From positions 1 through 64,000 of IMG/VR virus record IMGVR_UViG_3300023223_000769: a stretch of DNA of 64,000 bases. One strand, 5' to 3'. The DNA comes from a virus. Below the pieces are notes generated by a model that did not search any database, was not told where the DNA came from, and worked only from the letters and a program-made list of their open reading frames with translations. How positions within the stretch are numbered: the first letter of the stretch is position 1; every line of letters begins with the position of its first letter. The position numbers and the translations under genes were made by a program. Positions 46,585 to 55,101 of this stretch are shown one piece after another.

Positions 46585-46660
46585 AGGATAGTAGCCCAAC
46601 GGCAGAGGCAATAGGCTCAAACCCTATTCAGTGTGGGTTCGAATCCCTCCTATCCTACCA
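46585..46660 (+). tRNA. tRNA with Leu anticodon (CAA), short variable loop
   Basis: AGGATAG/CTATCCT acceptor, anticodon arm ATAGG-CTCAAAC-CCTAT, variable loop TCAGT, one T-stem mismatch, discriminator A, CCA. Again class I in form. Confidence 0.85.
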
Positions 46661-46661
46661 T

Positions 46662-46753
46662 AGGGCAGTAGCCCAACGGCAGAGGCAACAGGCTTAAACC
46701 CTGTACAGTGTGGGTTCGAAACCCACCTGGTTTGACTCCCACCTACCCTACCA
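46662..46753 (+). tRNA. tRNA with Leu anticodon (TAA), insertion after the T-arm
   Basis: AGGGCAG/CTACCCT acceptor with one mismatch, anticodon arm ACAGG-CTTAAAC-CCTGT, T-arm GTGGG-TTCGAAA-CCCAC. Then about 16 extra bases that look like a partial copy of the T-arm (TGGTTTGACTCCCA) before the acceptor strand and CCA. Possibly non-functional. Confidence 0.65.
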
Positions 46754-46760
46754 AATGTGC

Positions 46761-46837
46761 AGGGCTGTAACTCAATAGCGCAGAGTACCGGTCTTTTAAA
46801 CCGGGCAATGTGGGTTCGACTCCCACCGGCCCTACCA
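46761..46837 (+). tRNA. tRNA-Lys(TTT)
   Basis: AGGGCTG/CGGCCCT acceptor, anticodon arm CCGGT-CTTTTAA-ACCGG, T-arm GTGGG-TTCGACT-CCCAC, discriminator A, CCA. Confidence 0.95.
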
Positions 46838-46855
46838 AAAATTGGAGGTTAACAC

Positions 46856-47173
46856 ATGGACACGGATGATATTTTCAGAGCGAAGGCACCAGAAATACGT
46901 GAGCAATTGAAGCGTGGTCTATGTTTACAATGTGGAAAAACTGGAATTGGACCAGATCATAAACATTCAAAAGATGATGGTTGTTTCAGTTTTGTTAGTA
47001 ATGGAGAATGTGGTATCCATATAAGTAACGAGAATGATCCTGACAGTTGGCAGTGTATGACTTGTTTGAATTTTTTTACTGGATCTTGTTATGTGATGGG
47101 TTATAATGAAGGGGATTCATTATGTTTTGAATGTGAACGAGCGCACTATTTAGATTGGGGATCGATTGATTAA
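46856..47173 (+). CDS. zinc protein, 105 aa
   Basis: SD TTGGAGG. CLQC near 23-26, CMTC and CFEC later, with other Cys/His; two zinc sites. Sits within the tRNA array. Unknown. Confidence 0.6.
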   Translation: MDTDDIFRAKAPEIREQLKRGLCLQCGKTGIGPDHKHSKDDGCFSFVSNGECGIHISNENDPDSWQCMTCLNFFTGSCYVMGYNEGDSLCFECERAHYLDWGSID

Positions 47174-47177
47174 TAAT

Positions 47178-47255
47178 GGGGTAGTAGCTCAGTGGACATA
47201 GAGTAGGGGTCTTCTAAGCCCAAGGTCGTAGGTTCGAATCCTACCTACCCCTCCA
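47178..47255 (+). tRNA. tRNA-Arg(TCT)
   Basis: GGGGTAG/CTACCCC acceptor, anticodon loop CTTCTAA, T-arm GTAGG-TTCGAAT-CCTAC, discriminator T, CCA. Confidence 0.9.
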
Positions 47256-47261
47256 AATTTT

Positions 47262-47338
47262 GGGGTTGTAGCTCAGTGGAGCAGAGCAATGGCCTCCTAA
47301 GCCATAGGTCGCAGGTTCGAATCCTGCCGACCCCACCA
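47262..47338 (+). tRNA. tRNA-Arg(CCT)
   Basis: GGGGTTG/CGACCCC acceptor, anticodon arm ATGGC-CTCCTAA-GCCAT, discriminator A, CCA. Confidence 0.95.
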
Positions 47339-47343
47339 AAATT

Positions 47344-47373
47344 TGTAATGAAGAGTGACCAGTTTTCATTACA
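47344..47373 (+). other. hairpin between tRNA genes
   Basis: TGTAATGA (47344-47351) pairs with TCATTACA (47366-47373), eight bases, no U-run. Probably a processing stem. Confidence 0.35.
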
Positions 47374-47380
47374 GGAATAT

Positions 47381-47458
47381 GGGGCATTAGCTCAGTGGAC
47401 TTAGAGCAGGGGTCTTCGAAGCCTCGTGTCGTAGGTTCGAATCCTACATGCCCCTCCA
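47381..47458 (+). tRNA. tRNA-Arg(TCG)
   Basis: GGGGCAT/ATGCCCC acceptor, anticodon loop CTTCGAA, T-arm GTAGG-TTCGAAT-CCTAC, discriminator T, CCA. Confidence 0.9.
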
Positions 47459-47463
47459 AAAAT

Positions 47464-47537
47464 GGAACTTTAGTGAAATGGTATCACTCCTGGTTGAAGC
47501 CCAGGAATTGGAGGTTCAAGTCCTTCAGGTTCCACCA
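47464..47537 (+). tRNA. tRNA-Phe(GAA)
   Basis: GGAACTT/AGGTTCC acceptor, anticodon arm CCTGG-TTGAAGC-CCAGG, discriminator A, CCA. Last tRNA of the array. Confidence 0.9.
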
Positions 47538-47555
47538 AAAATTATAGGAGGTTTT

Positions 47556-47768
47556 ATGAGAAAGTGGAAAGTGTATCAAAAAGGAAATCGTTTTCGTATA
47601 GCTGAAGAGACAAATTCTCATGGTAGTTTATTTTTCTTTACAGATGAAAACTCCACCGTATTTTGGGAGTCTAATACTAAGGAAACTGCTCTCACAAAGG
47701 CTCATATACTAAATAATCCAGTGCCTGTTGAGAGATGGACCGTAGTGGACGATGACCGAGCTATATAG
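47556..47768 (+). CDS. unknown 70-aa protein
   Basis: SD TAGGAGG. Beta-rich start (WKVYQKGNRFRIAEE) and a helix. Unknown. Confidence 0.55.
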   Translation: MRKWKVYQKGNRFRIAEETNSHGSLFFFTDENSTVFWESNTKETALTKAHILNNPVPVERWTVVDDDRAI

Positions 47769-47780
47769 AAGAATACGAAG

Positions 47781-48656
47781 ATGGATAAATCTACAATCGT
47801 TCGTTTAATCAGTTCTCGTTTCGGAGATTACCGGGATGCCGGTGGCAACGAGATCCGTGTGTGTTGCCCATTCTGTTTATTGAGAGGAAAAACACAAGAT
47901 GACAAACACAAGTTATACATCAACCCTGTCAGAAATGTTGTACACTGCTTTAGGTGCGACTACAAAAGTAGAGCTTCCGACCTCTTCCCTCAACTTGCAA
48001 GTCTTGGAGTCGAGTTTGACAAAATTGGAAGAAGATCTGAAAACGCCACTCTTGAAGCGATTCCCACCGGCTGTTATAATCTGTCCCAATTGCCTACCTC
48101 TCACCTTTGTAGAGAGTTTCTTGAAGGAAGGGGATTTAGGTTATCAGACTTTGATATGGCTGGTGGAATATTATTCTGTGAGGATTACAAAAAGGGGAAT
48201 TTCTCTTTTGGCCCCCGATTACTTTTCCCGGTGTACCAATTTGGGGCATACCGTGGCTTCCAAGCCAGAACCATTTGGAAGAATACTGATCCTAAGTATA
48301 TAAATGCAAGTGGGATGGAAAAGAAAACCGTCCTGTATAACTACGATAATGCTTTCAAACAAAATAAAGATCTATATATCGTGGAGGGTTGTTTCGATGC
48401 TTCACGCACCGGTCTTGAAAGAACAGTTGCCTCATTTGGGAAGGCGGTTTCTGACGAACAGATTAGGCTTATTGCTTTGGGCGATTTTAAGAGAGTTATC
48501 CTTTTACTGGACCCGGATGCAAAGAAAGAGGGAGAGGCTAGTGCTAGAAAACTATCAACGAATTTCAATACTTACGTTGGTCTTTTGTCTGAAAAAGACC
48601 CTGGCGAAATGACACGAGAAGAAATCGATAGAGTTGAATTGAAAAGAGTATTTTAA
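47781..48656 (+). CDS. DnaG-type DNA primase
   Basis: 291 aa. Zinc-binding domain C29-x2-C32 and C56-x2-C59 (CPFC, CFRC), then a TOPRIM core: LYIVEGCFDASRTG (Glu) and VILLLDPDAKKEG (DxD). Shorter than cellular DnaG, as in T4 gp61-like primases. Makes RNA primers with the helicase at 41191. Confidence 0.85.
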   Translation: MDKSTIVRLISSRFGDYRDAGGNEIRVCCPFCLLRGKTQDDKHKLYINPVRNVVHCFRCDYKSRASDLFPQLASLGVEFDKIGRRSENATLEAIPTGCYNLSQLPTSHLCREFLEGRGFRLSDFDMAGGILFCEDYKKGNFSFGPRLLFPVYQFGAYRGFQARTIWKNTDPKYINASGMEKKTVLYNYDNAFKQNKDLYIVEGCFDASRTGLERTVASFGKAVSDEQIRLIALGDFKRVILLLDPDAKKEGEASARKLSTNFNTYVGLLSEKDPGEMTREEIDRVELKRVF

Positions 48657-48657
48657 C

Positions 48658-48686
48658 TTGCAAAGTGGAGGAACCAATGCTATGAT
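48658..48686 (+). promoter_or_regulatory. possible sigma-70-type promoter
   Basis: TTGCAA, 17 bases, TATGAT, followed by GGTCTTA as in the promoters at 23866 and 42519. The -10 overlaps the start codon of the gene at 48682, so either this promoter or that start is wrong. SD GGAGG (48667-48671) supports the start. Confidence 0.4.
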
Positions 48687-48903
48687 GGTCTTAAGTGAAG
48701 GGTACGGATTTACCGTAATTTTTACAGATAAACTTGATTTAGAACACGCTATAAAACAGTTAGAGGATGAATTGAAATCGAATATAGGAGTAAAAGATCT
48801 TCCTCCCTATGTTATTTCTTTTTATACAGACAATGGTGTTACACCCGAATTCATGAAGAAACATTTAACCGATCTGAAAAAGAGATTTAAGAATGCCAAA
48901 TAA
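48682..48903 (+). CDS. unknown 73-aa protein
   Basis: ATG ATG after GGAGG. Mixed alpha/beta, Lys-rich helical end. Unknown. Overlaps the polymerase start by 11 bp. Confidence 0.55.
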   Translation: MMVLSEGYGFTVIFTDKLDLEHAIKQLEDELKSNIGVKDLPPYVISFYTDNGVTPEFMKKHLTDLKKRFKNAK

Positions 48904-51439
48904 AAAGAACGAGCAACCACATAAAAAAGTAGAGCGAAAAAATAAAGTTTACGCTCTTGACGAAACCCCCTGTAAGTCTTGCTCCCTTTGGGAAACCTCT
49001 GCCTACAATGACATACGCCGATCACAAATCTATGGACGTGGTTCTGGCAAAATTCCTCTTGTTGTCTACTGTAACAAATTAGGTGGTTCTGAGATTTTTG
49101 ACGCTCGTGTTCTCTCAGGAGAAGCCGGAAGCATCTACTCTCAAATTCTCCGAGAAGTAGGTTTGTCTGAGGATCAAATTTTTACTACGAGTGTAGTCAG
49201 GTGTAGAACCCCGGACAATAGAAATCCATTGGTAGAGGAAATGGATACCTGCATGGAGAAACATGGAGTGCAGGACTTCCCTAAAACCCCGCCTAAGGTT
49301 GTAGTTGTGATGGGCAATACTCCTCTTAAAGCAATACTCGACCTACAAAAGATTACAGACAAACGTGGCATGTTTTATGATGCTGAACTCAATGGGCATC
49401 AAGTAAAGGTCATGGTGACCTTTGATCCAGCTTCTGTTATGTTCGATCCTTCCAAATATCAAACCATTAAAAACGATTTCTTAAAAGTTAAGGACGTACT
49501 TGAAGATACGGAACGTCCTCCCCTTCCACCAATAAAAAGGGAATACATAAACAGTAAGGGACGGTTTATGGCCTGGATGGTATATCTCCTGCAACATCCT
49601 GAACTCGATCTCTATTGTGATGTAGAAACTACTGGCCTAAGCTTTTTTAAAGATACAATCATATCAAATGCGATAGTGTTTCACATGCCTCCTACCGGGG
49701 ATCTAGTGGGTCTTGCTTTCCTCACAGTACCTAGAGAGGGTTGGTGGTATGCAGATCTTAAAGACCCTGAGATTAAAGATGCATTAACAAAAGTTTTTGT
49801 CTCACATAAACTTGAATGGCACGGTGGAAACTTTGACTGCAAGATGTATTGGAAGCATGGTTATCAAGTAACCGATGATTTTGATACCATCGATGCCCAT
49901 GTATTATTCCACGAGAAACCACCCCATAAGCTTGAAGTTCTCGTTACAAATTATCTTGATGATGTTGGAGGTTATAAGAAGGCCTTCCGGGAAACCTTAG
50001 AACAAGGTGGCTCGTATGCCAGTGCAGAGCCTCATTCACTTTTAGAATACAACATGGATGATTGTTATTATGGAAAGATACTTCGTGATAAATTTGAAGT
50101 GACGCTTAAAAAGACAAACATGTTGCCGTTCTTTCACAATCATCAAATGCGTACAAAAGATTCTTTTACTAAAATATCTTATCGAGGATTCATGGTAGAT
50201 AGGGAGAGGGTAACTAAGCTATCCAAAAAATATAGAGCGAAGATTCAGACGGTACAAGAGAAGATGTTTACTAAAGCAGAACGAAGATTCGATTGGAAAA
50301 AGGCCGATGAACTCGCCGCCTTCCTCTATAAAGATTTAAAGTTAGAAATTATAAATCGTACAGCTAAAACTCAATCGCCTTCTACAGATAAGAAAACTCT
50401 TGAAACTTTATATGACCAGACAGAGAATCCAGCAATTAAAGATATTCTCGATATGAAGCATTGGGGCAAGCTACTACGAGATTATCTAGATGGTGATGAT
50501 GGAGTAACTGACGAAAAAGATAAAAAACAAGAAACCGGTATTATCAGGTGGTTAGATGAGAATGATCGAGTACACTGTAACCTAATGACTCACGGTACCT
50601 TGAGTGGTCGGCCAGCAGGTCGAGATCCTGCTTTGTTAACCATCGTACAAGATGCAGAGATTCGATCTTGCTACATGGCTCCTCCCGGTTGGAGTCTTAT
50701 CGATCTTGACTACACTCAAGCAGAGTTGGTTATACTTGCATACTTAGCGCAGTGTAAGGCCATGATAAAGGCGGTGAATACAGGGGATCTTCACGCCGAG
50801 GTTGCAATAGGGTTTATGGCGAAAGCCACGGTCCATGGGGATATGCGAACAAGCGCAAAGAAGACTAATTTTCATAAAGTGTATGGCGGTGGACCTTTCT
50901 CTTTAGCAAAGATGCTAGGTCTTGAGGTAGAAGAAGTCGAAGAATGGTTTCGCATGTGGGATGAAATGTTTCCGATGGTTCCTATTTGGAGTAGGGACCA
51001 ACGAATGAAATGGAGACAAGATAATATTATTGAGGGCATCTACGGTAGGTTACTTCATTTCCCACCGGCTGTAACAAGAAAGATTGAATCTTATTTTGAT
51101 CGGTTATGTGTAAACTGGCAGTGTCAAAATGGCGTGGCTGATACAACAAATCGGGCCGTGTATACTATTGATGAATACCTCGAAAGAATCTACGGTTGGG
51201 ATATCAGAAATATATACGAAGTACCTGGTATCGTTTTAACTATGTATGACAGCATCATGATCGAGGCCCCCAATGAGTTAGTACCTTCTATAAAAAAGCT
51301 TGCTGAGAATGTGATGCACCGGCCTGTTCCCAAATTGAATTGTGTACTTCGAAATGATTGTGATATAAGCCAACGATGGTACGAGAACAAGGCCAAGAAA
51401 AAGATTGAAGAGAATATTCCAGAGGAGGAAAGAGTATGA
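48893..51439 (+). CDS. UDG-domain / family A DNA polymerase fusion
   Basis: 848 aa. Residues 20-200 resemble a family 4 uracil-DNA glycosylase: C27-x2-C30, C104 and C120 as FeS-type ligands, SGEAG near 75-79, and VTFDPAS where an HP motif is usual, so glycosylase activity is doubtful. Then 3'-5' exonuclease motifs (CDVETTG with D243-E245, GGNFDCKM, YNMDDCYYG) and polymerase motifs A DLDYTQAELV, B KKTNFHKVYGGGP and C MYDSIMIE (usual HDE altered). The main replicative polymerase of the phage. Confidence 0.9.
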   Translation: MPNKKNEQPHKKVERKNKVYALDETPCKSCSLWETSAYNDIRRSQIYGRGSGKIPLVVYCNKLGGSEIFDARVLSGEAGSIYSQILREVGLSEDQIFTTSVVRCRTPDNRNPLVEEMDTCMEKHGVQDFPKTPPKVVVVMGNTPLKAILDLQKITDKRGMFYDAELNGHQVKVMVTFDPASVMFDPSKYQTIKNDFLKVKDVLEDTERPPLPPIKREYINSKGRFMAWMVYLLQHPELDLYCDVETTGLSFFKDTIISNAIVFHMPPTGDLVGLAFLTVPREGWWYADLKDPEIKDALTKVFVSHKLEWHGGNFDCKMYWKHGYQVTDDFDTIDAHVLFHEKPPHKLEVLVTNYLDDVGGYKKAFRETLEQGGSYASAEPHSLLEYNMDDCYYGKILRDKFEVTLKKTNMLPFFHNHQMRTKDSFTKISYRGFMVDRERVTKLSKKYRAKIQTVQEKMFTKAERRFDWKKADELAAFLYKDLKLEIINRTAKTQSPSTDKKTLETLYDQTENPAIKDILDMKHWGKLLRDYLDGDDGVTDEKDKKQETGIIRWLDENDRVHCNLMTHGTLSGRPAGRDPALLTIVQDAEIRSCYMAPPGWSLIDLDYTQAELVILAYLAQCKAMIKAVNTGDLHAEVAIGFMAKATVHGDMRTSAKKTNFHKVYGGGPFSLAKMLGLEVEEVEEWFRMWDEMFPMVPIWSRDQRMKWRQDNIIEGIYGRLLHFPPAVTRKIESYFDRLCVNWQCQNGVADTTNRAVYTIDEYLERIYGWDIRNIYEVPGIVLTMYDSIMIEAPNELVPSIKKLAENVMHRPVPKLNCVLRNDCDISQRWYENKAKKKIEENIPEEERV

Positions 51440-51927
51440 AGATTGCATTTATGGGTTTTGATACTGAGGAAAAAAGAAAAGTAGTTCTAGAATTGTTACC
51501 CACCTTTCAGGATGAAATGGGTTTAAAGGTTTATTTGGATGAACGAATCGATGTACAGTACGGTAATCTAGGAGAACACTTTAAAGAACCTAAAGCTAGA
51601 AAGAAAGTTCAAAGATGGCTCGATTATTGGTTTGTCTTTACACATTATTTTAAAAAGAACTTTGTTTCTTCCGCTTCAATCTACGATGCATGGGCTACGG
51701 CTCGTGTATCTGTATCTCCATGGTATCATGAGATGCTGTTTGCGTGGGCTTTCAAACGCATATGGTATGACTATTTATTCTATATCTATCCTGCGGGACC
51801 GGTTGATCCAGCACGAGAACGTGAACTAAACGCAGTTGTAACATATTCTCGTGTACCGTTTCATATACTGTCCGGGTCAACAAAGGATAAGATCGATCAA
51901 GTTAAAGTTACGATGGGGAGGATCTAA
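51436..51927 (+). CDS. unknown 163-aa protein, possibly degenerate NTPase
   Basis: ATGA overlap with the polymerase. MKIAFMGFDTEEKRKV is where a P-loop would sit in AAA_28-type phage kinases, but GKS/T is absent. Rest is aromatic-rich. Function unknown. Confidence 0.5.
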   Translation: MKIAFMGFDTEEKRKVVLELLPTFQDEMGLKVYLDERIDVQYGNLGEHFKEPKARKKVQRWLDYWFVFTHYFKKNFVSSASIYDAWATARVSVSPWYHEMLFAWAFKRIWYDYLFYIYPAGPVDPARERELNAVVTYSRVPFHILSGSTKDKIDQVKVTMGRI

Positions 51928-52364
51928 TGCAAATCGATTTAGTAGATTTTTATAAAAACGCAATACAATACACGCACGTAAACGAAGCTGATCTAGAAGG
52001 TCAAATGGCTACGTGTTCCTCTTATGCTTACACAGCCGGTGCCGGTTCTGTTGACGCTGAGATTAGATATGAACGTGCAGTTAAGATACGAGAGAAAAAA
52101 GAAGCGGAACTCATGAAAGATATTATGAAGGAAGCAGATGGTAAGAAGTGGAAGTCAGTATCAGAACTAAAGATGTTGTTTAGAGAAGATGAACAATGGG
52201 ACAAATTAAAAGAAGAGGAGTTGAATAAATATGCTATATGGAAAAAGTTAACGAAACTAGCTAACGCATTTGAGATTAAAGCGAAGATGCTAATGAGTTT
52301 AAATCGTAGACAGTTAGCTAAACTCGAAAAAGGCATCCGAAGTGATTTTGAGACTGAAGGATAG
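51927..52364 (+). CDS. unknown 145-aa helical protein
   Basis: ATG overlaps the previous stop. Highly charged, mostly helical with KIREKKEAELMKDIMKEADG and a Lys-rich end. Probably oligomerises. Unknown. Confidence 0.6.
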   Translation: MQIDLVDFYKNAIQYTHVNEADLEGQMATCSSYAYTAGAGSVDAEIRYERAVKIREKKEAELMKDIMKEADGKKWKSVSELKMLFREDEQWDKLKEEELNKYAIWKKLTKLANAFEIKAKMLMSLNRRQLAKLEKGIRSDFETEG

Positions 52365-52396
52365 TACGAAAAAAATTTAATAAGGAGGAAAAGATT

Positions 52397-53284
52397 ATGT
52401 ACTATAAATACAACGCAGATGCTGCAAAGGCTATGCGACCAGAGGGGAATTCTTATATTAAGAATGTACCTCAAGAAAAGCAATTTTCACCAAAGGCAGA
52501 TTCTAAACACCGAATTAGAATTATGCCTCCTTGGAGTAAGGTAGGAGTGATCTTCAAACATATGAAGATGCACTACAGGGTAGGTCAAGGTCAAACGACC
52601 TTCCTATGCCCGGATAATTTTGGCGAACAGTGTCCATTTTGCCAAACACATGCACTCCTAAGAAAGGAATACGAGAAGTTCAAACCTGATGTGGACGCAG
52701 CAAGACCGGCCAACCGATATTGGTCCAATATTGTGTTTATGGAAAATAAGGAACGTGGAGTCCAGGTATACAGTTATGGTTGGACTGTATACAAGATGAT
52801 CTATGAGATTCAGGATAGTGGAATGTATGGTGACATTTCAGATCCTACGTCTGGTAAGGATCTTTTGTTAACTAGAACTGGTTCCGGTAGACAGGCACGA
52901 GATGCCATCTATGCTGATCCACAGACAAGCAAACTTGAAAATCCTAAGTGGCTCGACCAGATTTTTGATCTGGACACAATTTTTATTCAACCAGATCTAG
53001 AGGCAGTTAATGCTGCTTTCAAAAGCCAGCCTTGGAAAGTTTATACACCACCGGAACAGAGAGTGGCTGCTCAAGCTGTAGGGGAACAATTAAGTGAACC
53101 TGCTGCACAGCCAGGATCTGAAATCCCGCCTCCGGCTGATGAAACACAGACAGAGGCTCCTGCTCCTGTCCAGGAGGAAAAGGTCGCTGATACTCCTGAG
53201 GGAAAAGCACTCGATCCAATGGAAGAGATCGATAAGTTGGAGAAGGAACTTGCTGAACAAGAGGCGGCTAAGAAAAAGAAGTAA
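52397..53284 (+). CDS. gp32-like single-stranded DNA-binding protein
   Basis: 295 aa. SD AAGGAGG. HRIRIMPPW strand, then FLCPDNFGEQCPFCQTH with a zinc-type Cys cluster, SYGWTVYKMIYE, and a long Pro/Glu-rich tail ending EKELAEQEAAKKKK. The order (OB-like core with zinc, acidic tail) fits T4 gp32-like SSB, which coats ssDNA and recruits replication proteins. Followed by a strong terminator. Confidence 0.75.
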   Translation: MYYKYNADAAKAMRPEGNSYIKNVPQEKQFSPKADSKHRIRIMPPWSKVGVIFKHMKMHYRVGQGQTTFLCPDNFGEQCPFCQTHALLRKEYEKFKPDVDAARPANRYWSNIVFMENKERGVQVYSYGWTVYKMIYEIQDSGMYGDISDPTSGKDLLLTRTGSGRQARDAIYADPQTSKLENPKWLDQIFDLDTIFIQPDLEAVNAAFKSQPWKVYTPPEQRVAAQAVGEQLSEPAAQPGSEIPPPADETQTEAPAPVQEEKVADTPEGKALDPMEEIDKLEKELAEQEAAKKKK

Positions 53285-53340
53285 ACAATCGGGTCCATTA
53301 CCTAAGTCGGCTAAATGACCGGTAAGCAGGTGACCCTATG

Positions 53341-53370
53341 TGGGGGCCAATCTCTTGGCCCCCATTTACT
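53341..53370 (+). terminator. intrinsic terminator after the SSB gene
   Basis: TGGGGGCCAA (53341-53350), TCTC loop, TTGGCCCCCA (53355-53364), then TTTACTT. Perfect ten-base stem. Confidence 0.75.
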
Positions 53371-53383
53371 TAAGGAGGTTCCA

Positions 53384-53605
53384 ATGTCCGATTATGTAAA
53401 TGAAGAGAGACATAAACAGAGAATAAACTGGTTTTGGTCTGTTGTTGGTGGACTATGTGCATTAGTCTTTGTCTTTGCTATTTCAAGTTGGATTGATAAC
53501 GTGCATGAAGAGTGGATGAGATGCTACGCATTGCAAGAAAAGCTTGCATCAATCTCAACAGAGAAAGACAAATATGCTTCCAGCAGTAGATACTATTGTG
53601 ATTAG
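53384..53605 (+). CDS. small membrane protein, 73 aa
   Basis: SD AAGGAGG. One membrane helix (about 16-37) and a charged C-terminal region with two Cys. Unknown. Confidence 0.5.
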   Translation: MSDYVNEERHKQRINWFWSVVGGLCALVFVFAISSWIDNVHEEWMRCYALQEKLASISTEKDKYASSSRYYCD

Positions 53606-53613
53606 GAGGAATT

Positions 53614-54645
53614 ATGGCCGAGAAGAAAAACATGGCTACTCTGCTTGCAGATGCCATAAATAAACAGTTTAAAACTGAAGAGATCAATTTCGATACTGCA
53701 TTTACTTTAGATGAGATATTCTCACCAGAAGAAATGGGATTTATACCTACCGGTAATCTCGCCTTGGACTTTTGTATCGGTAAGCCTGGTTTCCCTGCGG
53801 GACGTGTACTGGAACTAGCAGGACCCTATGGCAGTGCCAAGTCTACCGTTATAGCTGGCGCAATCGCTGCTGCTCAGAAAGTAGGAATTCATTGTGTGCT
53901 ACATGACACTGAGTTTTCATATTCTGCTAAGTGGGCAAAGTTGCATGGCATAGATCCAGCAAATCTTACTCTGCTTCATCCAATACATTTGCAAGATGTT
54001 TTCGATAAAATAGTATTCATATTGGATAAAATAGCAGTAGAAAATAAAGGAAAGATGCCTGAGAAGCCCACACTCATAGCAGTAGATAGTCTTTCTATTG
54101 GGGCGGCTGAAGAGATGGAAGAGGAAGATTCCACTTCAGGAAAACAACGTGGTCTACATGCAAAGATTATTGCTCTTGGTCTTCGTAAGATTATAGGACG
54201 TGCATATAGGACTAGAGCATCTATAGTTTTCATATCACAGCTTAAGGATAATCCAGGAATGCTGCATGGTGCTAATCAATCGAAACTTGGTGGTCATGCA
54301 ATAGAATTCCAGGGAGGTATTTTACTTGAAATCAAACGAAGAACTTATCTTAAAGATCCTGCTTCGCCTAAACCCTATGGTATGACAGTCGCTATTAAAG
54401 CAATTAAGAATAAGTTCGTGGAGCCTTTCCGGGAGAGAACATTTGATATCATCTTCAGTGAAGGTATTCGACCAAAGGAAATCTTTGTAGATTTCTTGGA
54501 TGATCCATTAAAAGAGATTAGTAAATCTGGTGGATGGTTCGACTACAAAGGAAGTAAATACAGAAAATCAGATCTAGCTGAGAAATTAGGACCAGAGGAG
54601 ATTAAAGGTATTTATGAAAAGCTAGGTCTATTGGAGGAAGGATGA
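53614..54645 (+). CDS. RecA/UvsX-like recombinase
   Basis: 343 aa. Walker A GPYGSAKST, then LHDTEFSYS, Walker B LIAVDSLSIG, and KNKFVEPFRERTF. Strand-exchange ATPase that drives recombination-dependent replication and repair. GSAKST is a variant of GxxGxGKT. Confidence 0.85.
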   Translation: MAEKKNMATLLADAINKQFKTEEINFDTAFTLDEIFSPEEMGFIPTGNLALDFCIGKPGFPAGRVLELAGPYGSAKSTVIAGAIAAAQKVGIHCVLHDTEFSYSAKWAKLHGIDPANLTLLHPIHLQDVFDKIVFILDKIAVENKGKMPEKPTLIAVDSLSIGAAEEMEEEDSTSGKQRGLHAKIIALGLRKIIGRAYRTRASIVFISQLKDNPGMLHGANQSKLGGHAIEFQGGILLEIKRRTYLKDPASPKPYGMTVAIKAIKNKFVEPFRERTFDIIFSEGIRPKEIFVDFLDDPLKEISKSGGWFDYKGSKYRKSDLAEKLGPEEIKGIYEKLGLLEEG

Positions 54646-54875
54646 GATTTGCAATATTGTTTGCTGGTTTTCTAATTGCATTATCCATTGATGCAGAAGC
54701 TTTGTGGGCTAATTTTAGTTTTTGGTTTATTTATCCAACATTATTTCTTATGCTTTACCTTGACATTCTTACGTTATCCTTCGATAATGTAGACCAGTTG
54801 AAGAAGTTTGTAGAGGAGAACAAAAAGAAGACTAGTGATATTCCTCCTCCAAGGCCCCCAAACGTAACTCAATGA
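54642..54875 (+). CDS. small membrane protein, 77 aa
   Basis: ATGA overlap with RecA-like gene. Two membrane helices (about 3-22 and 26-47) then a charged tail with proline-rich end. Unknown. Confidence 0.5.
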   Translation: MRFAILFAGFLIALSIDAEALWANFSFWFIYPTLFLMLYLDILTLSFDNVDQLKKFVEENKKKTSDIPPPRPPNVTQ

Positions 54876-54890
54876 AAGGATCTGATATGT

Positions 54891-55100
54891 ATGTTAAGGA
54901 ATCCAAAGGTTGGTGAGAGGGTACGTGTGATGCAGAATCACAGGTGGATGAAAAGTGAATCAGGCGTTATAAAAGAAATTGAGCATAGAATTGGAAACAA
55001 TATAATTGTTAAGTTTGACCGGGATCTTCTAGGAATGTATCACGATGAGGATGGTGATGCGGTACTTAGACTTAGCGAAACCGATCTAGAAAGGAATTAA
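54891..55100 (+). CDS. KOW-like small protein, 69 aa
   Basis: VGERVRVMQNHRWMKSESG and GNNIIVKFDRDLLG resemble a small SH3/KOW barrel. Unknown function. Confidence 0.5.
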   Translation: MLRNPKVGERVRVMQNHRWMKSESGVIKEIEHRIGNNIIVKFDRDLLGMYHDEDGDAVLRLSETDLERN

Positions 55101-55101
55101 C

